Source: Chitinophaga silvisoli
Lineage (GTDB): Bacteria; Bacteroidota; Bacteroidia; Chitinophagales; Chitinophagaceae
NCBI RefSeq assembly: GCF_003412465.1
Contig: NZ_QTJV01000006.1
Span: forward strand, 764,487-828,486
Length of the DNA stretch: 64,000 nucleotides
Reading direction: 5' to 3'
Shown piece by piece: positions 9,293 to 18,293 of this stretch (positions are counted from its first letter, which is position 1; each line of letters starts with the position of its first letter). The notes beneath the pieces are model-generated. The model saw nothing but the letters and a program-made list of their open reading frames with translations. It had not been told where the DNA came from and searched no databases. Made by a program: the position numbers and the translations under genes.

Positions 9293-10294
9293 TTATAATA
9301 CAGTAAACCCATATGCGTACGGATCATCTTCCGGATCAACAGATATCGTATTATATCCATAAATCCTTGCCCATCCCTCAATTCCCGGTCTGATCGCAGG
9401 CATTCCCCCCACAGTCGTCTCCTCTTCTATTGTGCCAATAAAGCGGGAACCGATAATGCTTTCATGTATAAAAGCATCTCCTTTCTTCAGTTTCCCTTTT
9501 GCATACCACTGCGCCATGCGTGCCGAGGTACCGGTACCACAGGGCGAGCGGTCAATCGCTTTGTCACCATAGAACACAGCATTGCGTGCTGTAGATGCAG
9601 GATCCAGCACACTGCCCGTCCAGAGCACATGCGAGCAACCGTTGATGTGAGGATTATCAGGATGAACGAAGGTGTATTGCTCATTAATGCGTTTTCTCAG
9701 TTCACGTGCCCAGCTGATTAACTGGGAAGCGGTATAATGTTCCAGGCCAGGGAAGTTCTCCTGTACATCTACGATGGCATAGTAATTTCCACCATACGAC
9801 ACATCCACTTTCAGTGGCCCCAGGTCAGGACATTCTACCACCAGGTCAGTAGCAGCCAGGTAAGAGGCAACATTCGTCAGTTTGACACTTTTTACCTTTT
9901 TACCTTCCTGTTTGTATTCGATGATGACCAGGCCGGCAGGTGCTTCCATCCGCACAATGCCCGGAATCTTTGGCGTAATCAAGCCCTCTTCGATGGCAAT
10001 AGTAATAGTACCGATGGTACCGTGACCGCACATGGGCAGACAACCACTGGTTTCAATAAATAATACGGCAACGTCATTCGACGGATCATGCGGGGGATAC
10101 AGGATACTGCCGCTCATCATGTCATGGCCGCGCGGTTCGAACATCAGTCCTTTCCTGATCCAGTCGTATTCCTGCAAAAAGTGGTTGCGTTTGTCACTCA
10201 TAGTGGCGCCATGGAGTACAGGACCTCCGCCGGCTACCAGTCGCACAGGATTGCCGCAGGTGTGGGCATCGATACAAAAAAATGTTTTCTTCAC
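9293..10294 (-). CDS. 4-hydroxyproline epimerase (proline racemase family)
   Basis: A 333-residue cytosolic enzyme of the proline racemase superfamily. Both catalytic cysteines are visible: Cys89 in MCGHGT and Cys252 in DRSPCGTGTSARMA. Having both cysteines separates it from trans-3-hydroxyproline dehydratases, which carry Thr at the second position. The start region 'FFCIDAHTCGNPVRLVAGG' is the family N-terminus. It converts trans-4-hydroxy-L-proline to cis-4-hydroxy-D-proline, the first step of bacterial hydroxyproline breakdown. The next step is encoded just downstream; the two final steps, permease and regulator lie 6.5 kb away. The start is ATG, with the divergent upstream region free of genes for about 125 nt. 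Confidence 0.93.
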   Translation of the reverse strand: MKKTFFCIDAHTCGNPVRLVAGGGPVLHGATMSDKRNHFLQEYDWIRKGLMFEPRGHDMMSGSILYPPHDPSNDVAVLFIETSGCLPMCGHGTIGTITIAIEEGLITPKIPGIVRMEAPAGLVIIEYKQEGKKVKSVKLTNVASYLAATDLVVECPDLGPLKVDVSYGGNYYAIVDVQENFPGLEHYTASQLISWARELRKRINEQYTFVHPDNPHINGCSHVLWTGSVLDPASTARNAVFYGDKAIDRSPCGTGTSARMAQWYAKGKLKKGDAFIHESIIGSRFIGTIEEETTVGGMPAIRPGIEGWARIYGYNTISVDPEDDPYAYGFTVL

Positions 10295-10419
10295 GGGTGC
10301 TTGATTCTGGTTAATTTGTTTTCCTCATTGGTAAAAATACCGGGTGTATAGGAATGTGTACTCTCAGGTATTAATCAATGATGTGCAAAAATTAACATAA
10401 AATCAGCGGAAAAGAAAGG

Positions 10420-10815
10420 CTATTCTTTTGGCAGGGCAATCCGGCCCGGTTTGGGATCGTGATAGTCATCGGAAGAGTCAACCATGAATTCTACCTTTTC
10501 TATCTGGTCAATGTTGCCAAATACGGCATCCGCATACCACAGGCTGCGTTGCGTACTATCCACATCCTGGTCATACCTGAGGGTCACGCCAAGGGTTTCG
10601 CTGACTTCTGTAACGATAAGTCTGAATGATTCCATGCTATCGGCATTCAGCCCGATAATGGCCTTTACGGAGAGGAGTCTTTTCCCGTCGGGAGAAGTGA
10701 GGAATGCTGTAGAGACAAAAGGGATGTCGTTGCTGATATTAATTACCTTTTCGGAGGTGCTGATCAGGTCAAATGTACTGTGAATAATGACTGGCGCAGT
10801 CAGTGATTCTTCCAT
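10420..10815 (-). CDS. Hypothetical protein, 131 aa
   Basis: Not recognised. It has no signal peptide, no membrane segment and no cysteine cluster. The protein is acidic with a predicted mixed alpha/beta content (e.g. KVINISNDIPFVSTAFLTSP, 'SFRLIVTEVSETLGVTLRY') and ends in a charged, proline-containing tail. It may be in the same transcription unit as the hydroxyproline epimerase 125 nt downstream, but the spacing is large enough for an independent unit. Good codon-level continuity and a plausible start support it as a real gene; its role is unknown. Confidence 0.6.
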   Translation of the reverse strand: MEESLTAPVIIHSTFDLISTSEKVINISNDIPFVSTAFLTSPDGKRLLSVKAIIGLNADSMESFRLIVTEVSETLGVTLRYDQDVDSTQRSLWYADAVFGNIDQIEKVEFMVDSSDDYHDPKPGRIALPKE

Positions 10816-10912
10816 AAATACATGATTTTTACCCTATAAGGTGTAAAAATCATGCCGGTATTAAAAAAGGGCCCCTGTAAAAACAGAGTACCCCTTCATC
10901 TCAACATTCCAA

Positions 10913-13054
10913 TTATTTAGTGATTACCAATTTTTTGGTATATGTGCGGGAGCCACTTATTTTTAGTACATAGATCCCGGCAGGCAAAGCCTTATTGATA
11001 TTAATCGTGGTTTTCCCTTTGATCCCCTGGAGCAATACCTCCTTGCCCTCACTGTTATAAATGGAGAGCACAGATGCTTCTTCTGCATCAAAGTTGCGGA
11101 GACTCACATTAAAAGAGGTAGCAGCAGGATTTGGATATATGACCACTTCCCTGGTAACAGTTTTTGCCACCGCTGTTGCTGAGCATGCCACATTGCCGCT
11201 AAAAGCCATTTGTGCATCGGTAAACTGGGTATAACTGCTGTTTACATCCGTATTTGATGCATCGCCGGCCCCCTTGCCATCACAATCACTCCGGCCATTG
11301 TTAGTATGGGGTACCTGCAGGTAAACGCCTGCCGTACTACAATTCCCTATTTCCGCATCACCTCCTACGGTTACGCCTGTACCCAATGTAACACCCCATT
11401 CCATGGCATCACCTTTCACGATCGCATTGTTGGTGACAGTACAATAACTCAGCAGGGCATTGTCTGTCACCTGGGCAGTACCGGAGTAGGTGCCATACCA
11501 CACATTCGCATTGCCATTGATTACCACACTACCTGATACGGCAGCATTTTCCACCCAGGCAAAACCATCTATCCGTGCAGTCCCTGATATATTGCTGGTA
11601 CCTGATACGATGGCATTGGGGCCTACATAAGCAGTGGATGCCACAGTGGCGGTATTGGCTACCCAGCCACCGCCATTGGAGTGCGTATGCCCATTCGTTT
11701 TGTAGGCGGAGCGGAAGGTGCTCTGGTACCCTTCAGGCACTGCATTCGCAATCCGCAGTTCATAGGGATAGCGTTTGATCTTTGGCCAGCCGGGCTCCCA
11801 TACATAGGAAGTATGGGTGGTAGGCGCGCCCATGACCACCAGGTATAATTTGGATTCACCACTGTTCAGCTGAATACTGATCTGGCTTTCATTGGCACTG
11901 TTCAGGGTACCATAGCGGGATATGGTACCATCTGCCAGCGCGGTAACAAAGCCATAACGCCAGCCGGCAGTACTATTCACTTCTGTATGCCCTTTGAATT
12001 TGACGGTCACTAACCCGCCACTACAGGTAGGATATAAGGGAATGATGTTATAACCATAATCCTGCGGTGCAAAGGCATCCGGTACCACGTAGCGACCAGT
12101 GCCGGCACTGATCCGGGTAAGAATGGTATTGAGCCGCCATACATAATGGGGTTCACTGTTGATCAGGGCATCGCGCTGTGCACGGATAATACCCCCAAAA
12201 CCATTCACGGTATAATCTGCCGTGGGTTCTCTTTTTACATATTCATACATAAAGTCGTTCAACTGTGATTGAGTCCACCCCTTCAACCGGCGATAGGTGA
12301 CCAGCGGGTGTTCATTGGCAAGGGATTCCTTCCAGAGGCGGTTGACCATAGAGATGCCATCGATCTGCTGAATGGTGAACAGGAGGCGGAATGCATCGTA
12401 ATGGTGGCGGGTGGAACTATAGTGGAACATGGAAGTGCCCATCCAGCGGGGCATATCGTCCGCCGCAAAGCGGGGATACATCTGGTTACGCATGAAATTG
12501 GCGTGGGTCTCCCAAAAGAATCCTGCGGGTTCATAATTGACAAAACCACCTCCTACGGTATTCTCCTGGATGGAGATCATGCCCTGCAGGGAATGGGTCA
12601 GTTCATGGCTGATCACACCTCCATCGCGGGTAGCGTTGGGATGCACCCACATAGCCCCGATGGTATTGTCGTAGGTACCGCCAAAGGCCCACCCGCCAGG
12701 TCCATTAGTGCCCCAGGTGTCGTTCATGACGATGATGATCTTGTATTTGCCGAGGTTTTTAGTGCTGGTGTCAGTACAGAATTTGATCTCGGAGATGTAC
12801 TTCGTGTAAATCTTTTCGAGGGTGTCGCAGATGGATTGGGGATTAAAGGCCAGGTTGGCATCGGGGTAACTGGCGGGATCAGTGCCGACTACATTGCCCC
12901 AGAAAACAATGAAGTTGGCGGATTGATAAGATTTGCTGTAAGACCAGGTATTTAAGGGTGCCGACGAAAACTCAGTGGGGATGAATACCGACTTTTGGGC
13001 GGCGGCGATGCCTGTGATGAGCAGGCACCAGACTAACAGTACATGTGATTTCAT
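10913..13054 (-). CDS. Secreted DUF6055-type metallopeptidase-like protein with beta-helix repeats and T9SS tail
   Basis: A 713-residue exported protein. After the signal peptide (1-19) comes a DUF6055-like domain (about 30-430) with a zinc-protease-like HELTHS motif at residues 150-155 and the following glutamate-containing 'FFWETHANFMRNQMYP'. Residues about 465-600 hold a run of six-residue-period repeats (NTATVASTAYVGPNAIVSG, 'GNANVWYGTYSGTAQV') that look like a left-handed parallel beta-helix. The C-terminal 80 residues (VVIYPNPAATSFNV ... GIYVLKI) are a type A T9SS sorting domain, so the protein is secreted and probably surface-attached. It is flanked by hydroxyproline genes and may be the protein-degrading arm; that is inference. 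Confidence 0.82.
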   Translation of the reverse strand: MKSHVLLVWCLLITGIAAAQKSVFIPTEFSSAPLNTWSYSKSYQSANFIVFWGNVVGTDPASYPDANLAFNPQSICDTLEKIYTKYISEIKFCTDTSTKNLGKYKIIIVMNDTWGTNGPGGWAFGGTYDNTIGAMWVHPNATRDGGVISHELTHSLQGMISIQENTVGGGFVNYEPAGFFWETHANFMRNQMYPRFAADDMPRWMGTSMFHYSSTRHHYDAFRLLFTIQQIDGISMVNRLWKESLANEHPLVTYRRLKGWTQSQLNDFMYEYVKREPTADYTVNGFGGIIRAQRDALINSEPHYVWRLNTILTRISAGTGRYVVPDAFAPQDYGYNIIPLYPTCSGGLVTVKFKGHTEVNSTAGWRYGFVTALADGTISRYGTLNSANESQISIQLNSGESKLYLVVMGAPTTHTSYVWEPGWPKIKRYPYELRIANAVPEGYQSTFRSAYKTNGHTHSNGGGWVANTATVASTAYVGPNAIVSGTSNISGTARIDGFAWVENAAVSGSVVINGNANVWYGTYSGTAQVTDNALLSYCTVTNNAIVKGDAMEWGVTLGTGVTVGGDAEIGNCSTAGVYLQVPHTNNGRSDCDGKGAGDASNTDVNSSYTQFTDAQMAFSGNVACSATAVAKTVTREVVIYPNPAATSFNVSLRNFDAEEASVLSIYNSEGKEVLLQGIKGKTTININKALPAGIYVLKISGSRTYTKKLVITK

Positions 13055-13189
13055 GGATTGTGTTGTTAAGGGTTTTTAGCATGAGGGTGTGCGCTTCTAA
13101 ATTTAGGAGAATTGAAAAGGCAGGGAACTACGAATATTAACTCATTCTAACCAGATCCTGACTTCAATGGAATAAGTACACGATATCAT

Positions 13190-13262
13190 CATTATAAGGT
13201 CACCAAAAGGTCACCTCATTATCCCGGGGATATTGAAGTGACCTTTTGGTGACCTTATAGTG
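13190..13262. repeat. 73-nt near-perfect palindrome with internal GGTCACC direct repeats
   Basis: Arms at 13193-13214 and 13238-13259 are perfect 22-nt reverse complements. The palindrome continues inward to a centre at 13226 with only two mismatches, and outward by a wobble and two further pairs. Each arm contains AGGTCACC twice with an 11-nt period. It sits alone in the 371-nt gap between two divergently transcribed genes, so it cannot be a terminator for either. It could be a paired operator, a cruciform or a short mobile element; see findings. The rest of the gap is AT-rich and non-coding. Confidence 0.9.
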
Positions 13263-13425
13263 TACTATTGGATACGAGATAGCATTAAAGATGCATACTA
13301 TTTTAACAGCAGGCAGGAAGGCTCCTTACTATACATTAAATAAAATTATATTTAAAATTATTCTGGAACACGGTTCCATTTTTATTATATTGTAACAACC
13401 CAGTATCAAATTATATCAAGCGCTT

Positions 13426-14862
13426 ATGGGATTTTTGGACCAATATGACCTTTCTCCCAACGTATGGGATGAGATGTACGATCGTAAACAGATCAGAGAA
13501 CACTATCACAAAGTCTTCAATTCGCTGGAACAATTTGATGTGAATGCCCTCCAGCAGAAGGACCGCCTTGCGGGCGAACTCTTTATGAACCAGGGCATTA
13601 CATTTACAGTATATAGCGATGATGCCGGTATTGAACGCATTTTCCCTTTTGACATCATTCCCCGCGTCATTACCGGGAAGGAATGGGATCATATAGAACT
13701 GGGTATTCAACAGCGCTTAAAGGCCCTGAATCTCTTCCTGAAAGATATTTACAATGAACAGCAGATCCTGAAGGATAAGGTCGTTCCTGCGGCGCTTATC
13801 GCCTCCTGTCCGCATTATACCAGGGAGGTATTCGGGATCAGGGTGCCCCATGATATTTATGTACACATTTCGGGGATTGACCTGATCCGGGGCGAAGACG
13901 GGCAGTTTTATGTACTGGAAGACAACCTTCGCACCCCTTCGGGAGTCAGTTATATGCTGGAAAACAGGGAGGTGACCAAGCGGATCTTCCCGGAAATGCT
14001 CGCATCCAGTCATGTGAGGCGGGTGAGTAATTACCCCCTGATGCTCCATGAGATTTTACTGCAAATGGCACCCGCACAGATCTCCAATCCCAGCGTGGTA
14101 CTGCTTACTCCCGGCATCTACAACTCCGCTTATTATGAGCACGCATTCCTGGCCCGTATGATGGGGATTACACTTGTAGAAGGCAGGGACCTGGTGATAG
14201 ATAATCACAAGGTGTATATGAAAACAACGGAAGGACTGGAACAGGTGCATGTGATCTATCGCCGTATAGACGATGAATACCTCGACCCCCTGGTGTTTAA
14301 ACCTGATAGCGCTCTGGGTATTCCGGGACTGATGAATGCCTACCGCATGGGGAATGTGGCTATTGTGAACGCCATTGGAAATGGGGTGGCGGATGACAAA
14401 GCGGTGTATGCATATGTACCGCAAATGATCCGTTATTACCTGAATGAAGAACCCATTCTGCCCAATGTACCGACTTATGAAATGAGTGATCCCGAACAAC
14501 GCAAACATGTATTTGACAATATAGAAAAGATGGTGATCAAGCGCACCAATCAATCCGGTGGCTATGGTATGGTGATGGGCAATAAAGTAAGCCCGGAAGA
14601 ATGGGCGAAGGCTAAAACTGCTATTGAAGCGGATCCACGCAGCTTTATTGCACAGCCAATCATCAAGCTTTCTACCGTACCTTGTTTTATTGACGGCACT
14701 TTCCAGGCCAGGCATGTAGACCTGCGTCCTTATGCACTTTGCGGTCCGCAGGGTGTACAGATTGTACCCGGCGGCCTTACCAGGGTAGCTTTACGTAAAG
14801 ATTCCCTGATCGTGAATTCTTCGCAGGGCGGGGGTAGTAAGGATACCTGGGTTATTGACTAA
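13426..14862 (+). CDS. Circularly permuted type 2 ATP-grasp protein
   Basis: A 478-residue cytosolic protein of the DUF404/DUF407 circularly permuted ATP-grasp family. Visible family motifs are 'FPFDIIPRVITGKEWDHIE', 'GQFYVLEDNLRTPSGVSYML', 'NAIGNGVADDKAVYAYVPQM' and C-terminal 'SQGGGSKDTWVI'. ATP-grasp enzymes form amide or peptide bonds through acyl-phosphate intermediates. It is the first gene of a three-gene operon with an alpha-E protein (20-nt gap) and a transglutaminase-like protein (11-nt gap), the conserved set predicted to make and cleave a peptide-like product. The substrate is unknown. Confidence 0.92.
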   Translation: MGFLDQYDLSPNVWDEMYDRKQIREHYHKVFNSLEQFDVNALQQKDRLAGELFMNQGITFTVYSDDAGIERIFPFDIIPRVITGKEWDHIELGIQQRLKALNLFLKDIYNEQQILKDKVVPAALIASCPHYTREVFGIRVPHDIYVHISGIDLIRGEDGQFYVLEDNLRTPSGVSYMLENREVTKRIFPEMLASSHVRRVSNYPLMLHEILLQMAPAQISNPSVVLLTPGIYNSAYYEHAFLARMMGITLVEGRDLVIDNHKVYMKTTEGLEQVHVIYRRIDDEYLDPLVFKPDSALGIPGLMNAYRMGNVAIVNAIGNGVADDKAVYAYVPQMIRYYLNEEPILPNVPTYEMSDPEQRKHVFDNIEKMVIKRTNQSGGYGMVMGNKVSPEEWAKAKTAIEADPRSFIAQPIIKLSTVPCFIDGTFQARHVDLRPYALCGPQGVQIVPGGLTRVALRKDSLIVNSSQGGGSKDTWVID

Positions 14863-14882
14863 AACATTAATATAGATCGTAC

Positions 14883-15824
14883 ATGCTAAGTAGGATTGCG
14901 GATTCACTATTCTGGCTGGCCCGTTATATGGAAAGGGCCGAAGGTTTACTAAGAGTTACTGCTACACATTATCTTCTCTCTCTCGACAAAGATGTGAATG
15001 GTGCCCTCACCTGGCAATCTGTACTGGAGACATTCACCACGGCAACACCCGCAGAGATTGAAGCAACAAAAAATCAAACTGCGGAAGCCCTGAAATTATT
15101 GCTCACCAGCAATAGCAACGCCAATTCACTGAAGATGATCATCAGCAAGGCGCGCGAAAATGCGAGAGGGATCCAGGATTATATTACCAAAGAAGTATGG
15201 GAGGAAGTCAATTCCTTTTATCACCTCATTAATCAGCCCACACTGGATAAACGCTTATCCAGTTATGAAGCGGCAGATATGCTGGACCTGTTTACAAGGC
15301 ATAGTGTATTGTACACAGGTATTACAGATATCACCATGGCAAGGGGTACCGGCTGGGGCTTCATGAATTTGGGTAAATATATCGAGCGCTGCTTTGAGAC
15401 GATTGTGCTCACGAATAAACATTACCAGATCAATCATTATAAGATTCATGAGAGTAAAGACATCATGCAGTGGCGGCAATTGCTCATGTCTCTTTCCGGA
15501 TATGAACTACATTTGAAGACTTACCGCTCTTCGGCAGATAATCATGATGTATTGCACCAGGTATTGTTCAATGAAGACTTCCCTCATTCCGTCGTATATT
15601 CCCTGGGGCGGATCGACAGGCACCTGCAGGATGTGACAAAGCGGAACTTCTCTGAAGAAAACGCAGCACTCATGCGCTGTTTTGGCAGGTTGCACAGCAA
15701 GGTGAAACACACCGACCTGGATACGCTGAACAATCATACCCTTCATCCGTACCTGGAAGAGTTGCGTGGTGAAGTATTGCAGTTTACAAAACTGCTGGGT
15801 CAACAATTTTTTTCTTACGCATAA
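14883..15824 (+). CDS. Alpha-E domain-containing protein (DUF403)
   Basis: A 313-residue, mostly helical protein. The N-terminus MLSRIADSLFWLARYMERAE is the hallmark of alpha-E proteins, as are 'ISKARENARGIQDYITKEVW' and 'SVVYSLGRIDRHL'. These proteins almost always occur next to circularly permuted ATP-grasp and transglutaminase-like genes, exactly as here, and are proposed partners in amide-bond synthesis. No membrane or export signal is seen. Spacing places it firmly in the operon. Confidence 0.92.
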   Translation: MLSRIADSLFWLARYMERAEGLLRVTATHYLLSLDKDVNGALTWQSVLETFTTATPAEIEATKNQTAEALKLLLTSNSNANSLKMIISKARENARGIQDYITKEVWEEVNSFYHLINQPTLDKRLSSYEAADMLDLFTRHSVLYTGITDITMARGTGWGFMNLGKYIERCFETIVLTNKHYQINHYKIHESKDIMQWRQLLMSLSGYELHLKTYRSSADNHDVLHQVLFNEDFPHSVVYSLGRIDRHLQDVTKRNFSEENAALMRCFGRLHSKVKHTDLDTLNNHTLHPYLEELRGEVLQFTKLLGQQFFSYA

Positions 15825-15835
15825 GAGCTTGGATT

Positions 15836-16768
15836 ATGCCAGTTTTCAGAATACATCATATTACCAGATACGAATACGACAGACCGGTCAAAGAGAGTGT
15901 GAACGAAATTAAGATCTTTCCTTCTCAATGTCCGGGACAGGAGGTATTGCAGCATGACCTTTCTATCACCGGGCATCCGGATGTGCAGACATTTACCGAT
16001 TACTTTGGGAATAAGACCGGCGCATTCAACATCCTGGCAGCACACAAGCTGCTGAAAATAGAAAGTAAACTCCTGGTAAGAACCACGGCGACATCCCAGT
16101 TACAATTAAATTTCCATTCAGGGTTTGAGCAATTGCACGATGAGATCCTGGGGAACTTACAATTGCTGGAAATGGCGCGAACTTCCGCAATCGAGGCACA
16201 GGAGACGATTAGCGATATTATTGCAAAGATTGGTGGCAATAGAAGCGTGGCGGCGGTGACAGAGCATTGCAGTGAATATATCTTCCGGCATTTTAAATAC
16301 ATCAAAGGGATTACGAACATTGAAACAACAGTAGATGAGATTTTACAGCACAAAGCGGGCGTGTGCCAGGACTTTGCACACCTCATGTTGCAGATCTTAA
16401 GGAGTTGCCAGATTCCAAGCAGGTATGTGAGTGGATATATTTGTCCGAATAAAGACGGGCTGAGAGGTGAAGGTGCCACGCATGCCTGGGTAGAGGTGTA
16501 TATACCGGGAACGGGTTGGGCAGGCATTGACCCGACTAATAATGTGTGGGTGACGAATAAGCATGTGAAGCTGGCGGTGGGCAGGGATTTTAAAGATTGT
16601 ACGCCTGTGAAAGGAACCTTCAAGGGGCTGGCCAAACAGCAGCTGTCAGTATTTGTAGCGGTGGGCTATGAGGATGGCTATGTATTTGAGGAACTGAATA
16701 ATGTGCACCTGCAGGGGCAACAGGAGGAAGCGCCGCAGCGGGAAGAAGGCGCAGGACAGCAGCAATAA
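15836..16768 (+). CDS. Transglutaminase-like cysteine peptidase family protein
   Basis: A 310-residue protein with an N-terminal bacterial-transglutaminase-like domain ('FRIHHITRYEYDRPVKESV') and a transglutaminase core. The catalytic triad is readable: Cys177 in AGVCQDFAHLM, His216 in ATHAWVEVY and Asp232 in GIDPTNN. Relatives act as amidases or peptidases, fitting the proposed cleavage arm of the ATP-grasp/alpha-E system. The C-terminal tail is rich in Gln and Glu and looks disordered. It is the last gene of the operon; a hairpin shared with the convergent permease follows. Confidence 0.92.
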   Translation: MPVFRIHHITRYEYDRPVKESVNEIKIFPSQCPGQEVLQHDLSITGHPDVQTFTDYFGNKTGAFNILAAHKLLKIESKLLVRTTATSQLQLNFHSGFEQLHDEILGNLQLLEMARTSAIEAQETISDIIAKIGGNRSVAAVTEHCSEYIFRHFKYIKGITNIETTVDEILQHKAGVCQDFAHLMLQILRSCQIPSRYVSGYICPNKDGLRGEGATHAWVEVYIPGTGWAGIDPTNNVWVTNKHVKLAVGRDFKDCTPVKGTFKGLAKQQLSVFVAVGYEDGYVFEELNNVHLQGQQEEAPQREEGAGQQQ

Positions 16769-16805
16769 CTTGTGCGCCTGCATAAACCGGCCGCAGGCCA
16801 ATCTC

Positions 16806-16854
16806 CCGGCGAAAGGAACAATTTTACGCATAGAAAAAATGTTCCTTTCGCTGG
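16806..16854. terminator. Hairpin between convergent genes
   Basis: An 11-bp perfect stem (CGAAAGGAACA with TGTTCCTTTCG), extended by four more pairs including one wobble, encloses a 19-nt loop between the transglutaminase and the permease stop codons. There is no long T-run on either side, so it may act as a bidirectional but imperfect terminator. Confidence 0.55.
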
Positions 16855-16859
16855 AAGAT

Positions 16860-18284
16860 TTAATTTAATAAGGCTTTATTAATTTCAACTTTCCCTTTTC
16901 CAAAGAAATAATACGCCGGTATCCCTAACAATACAATCAACAATCCCGGCCAGGTATTCTCCCACTTATATACCAGCAATGACAAACAAATAATCGTCGC
17001 TGCTATAATATACAACATAGGAATAAACGGATACCCAAATGCCTTATACGGTCTCTCTATCTCAGGCCTTGTGCGTCTTAATCTAAAGATCCCCGCAATC
17101 GTCAGGATGTAAAAAATCAACACCACAAAGATCACGTAATCCAGCAACTGCCCGTAGCGCCCACTCAAACACAACAGGGAAGCCCATATACACTGACTCC
17201 ACAACGCCTTGCCAGGCACCGCATTCTTATTCAGCAGGCCCATTTGTTTGAAGAACAATCCATCTTTTGCCATGGTAAAACATACGCGGGCACCAGACAG
17301 GATCAATCCATTCACACAACCAAATGTGGACACCATCAATAATACTGCAATGATCATGGTACCATTGTTCCCAAAGATGCGAACCGCAGCAGCCACCCCT
17401 ACCCTGTCATTCTCTGCAAATGCAATTTCATGCAAAGGCAACACCGCCAGGTAAATCAGATTGGTAGCAATGTAAATAGTCGTCACCAGCAGGGTGCCAA
17501 AAAACAAACTGCGCCCGATATTCCGTTCAGGATTTTTAATCTCGCCTGCTATAAAGGTTACATTGTTCCAGCTATCACTACTAAACAGGCCGCCGACCAT
17601 ACTTGCTGCGATAGCGCCCAGTACAGCAAAGCCGGAATAAGATACCAGCTGCGTTGGTTCCAGTTTATTAAACCCAAACCCGCTCTGCCAGTTGGCATCC
17701 CAGACCTGCCTGCTGGCTGCAAAGCAACCAAACACAATCAGTGCCAGCAAAGCCACAATCTTCGTCAATGTAAAAATTGTCTGTATTAATTTCCCTTCTC
17801 TCACACCCCGTGTATTCACGAACGTGAGAAATACAATCAGCAAAATAGAGGTAAGCTGTGCAGCGGTGATCTTTACAAATCCCAGGTCTGCCAGTACATT
17901 CGTCTCACTCAATAGGGGAAACCGGAAGGCCGTAAACCTTGCAAAAGCCACGCCCACTGCCGCGATGGTACCAGCCTGTATGACCGTAAAAAAGCTCCAG
18001 CCAAACAGGAACCCTGTGAGGTCATTGAAAGCTTCTTTGAGATATACGTACTGTCCGCCGGCATGGGGAAACATCGCACTCAGTTCACCATAACTCACGG
18101 CCGCTGTAATGGTGAGCACTGCTGTAATCACCCAGATCAGTATCAGCCAGCCGGCCGAGCCTACATTGCGGGTGATATCGGCACTCACGAGAAAGATCCC
18201 GGAACCGATCATGGATCCTGCTACGATCATTGTAGCATCGAGCAGGCCAAATGAACGTTTAAATGATTTTGGTTGATCTGACAT
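16860..18284 (-). CDS. APC family amino acid permease, probable hydroxyproline/proline uptake
   Basis: A 474-residue inner-membrane protein with about 12 hydrophobic helices. The N-terminal 'GLLDATMIVAGSMIGSGIFL' is the substrate-binding loop signature of APC-superfamily amino acid transporters. Other typical parts are 'LSAMFPHAGGQYVYLKEAFN' and 'ILSGARVCFTMAKDGLFF'. It lies 9 nt downstream of the semialdehyde dehydrogenase in a three-gene unit for hydroxyproline breakdown, so hydroxyproline or a related amino acid is the probable substrate by context; the sequence alone does not define it. Confidence 0.87.
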   Translation of the reverse strand: MSDQPKSFKRSFGLLDATMIVAGSMIGSGIFLVSADITRNVGSAGWLILIWVITAVLTITAAVSYGELSAMFPHAGGQYVYLKEAFNDLTGFLFGWSFFTVIQAGTIAAVGVAFARFTAFRFPLLSETNVLADLGFVKITAAQLTSILLIVFLTFVNTRGVREGKLIQTIFTLTKIVALLALIVFGCFAASRQVWDANWQSGFGFNKLEPTQLVSYSGFAVLGAIAASMVGGLFSSDSWNNVTFIAGEIKNPERNIGRSLFFGTLLVTTIYIATNLIYLAVLPLHEIAFAENDRVGVAAAVRIFGNNGTMIIAVLLMVSTFGCVNGLILSGARVCFTMAKDGLFFKQMGLLNKNAVPGKALWSQCIWASLLCLSGRYGQLLDYVIFVVLIFYILTIAGIFRLRRTRPEIERPYKAFGYPFIPMLYIIAATIICLSLLVYKWENTWPGLLIVLLGIPAYYFFGKGKVEINKALLN

Positions 18285-18293
18285 AGGTGTTTT

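Noticed and set aside
12269..12955. 228-codon plus-strand frame inside the DUF6055 gene
   Set aside because: Antisense shadow; the minus-strand translation has a clear domain and signal structure.
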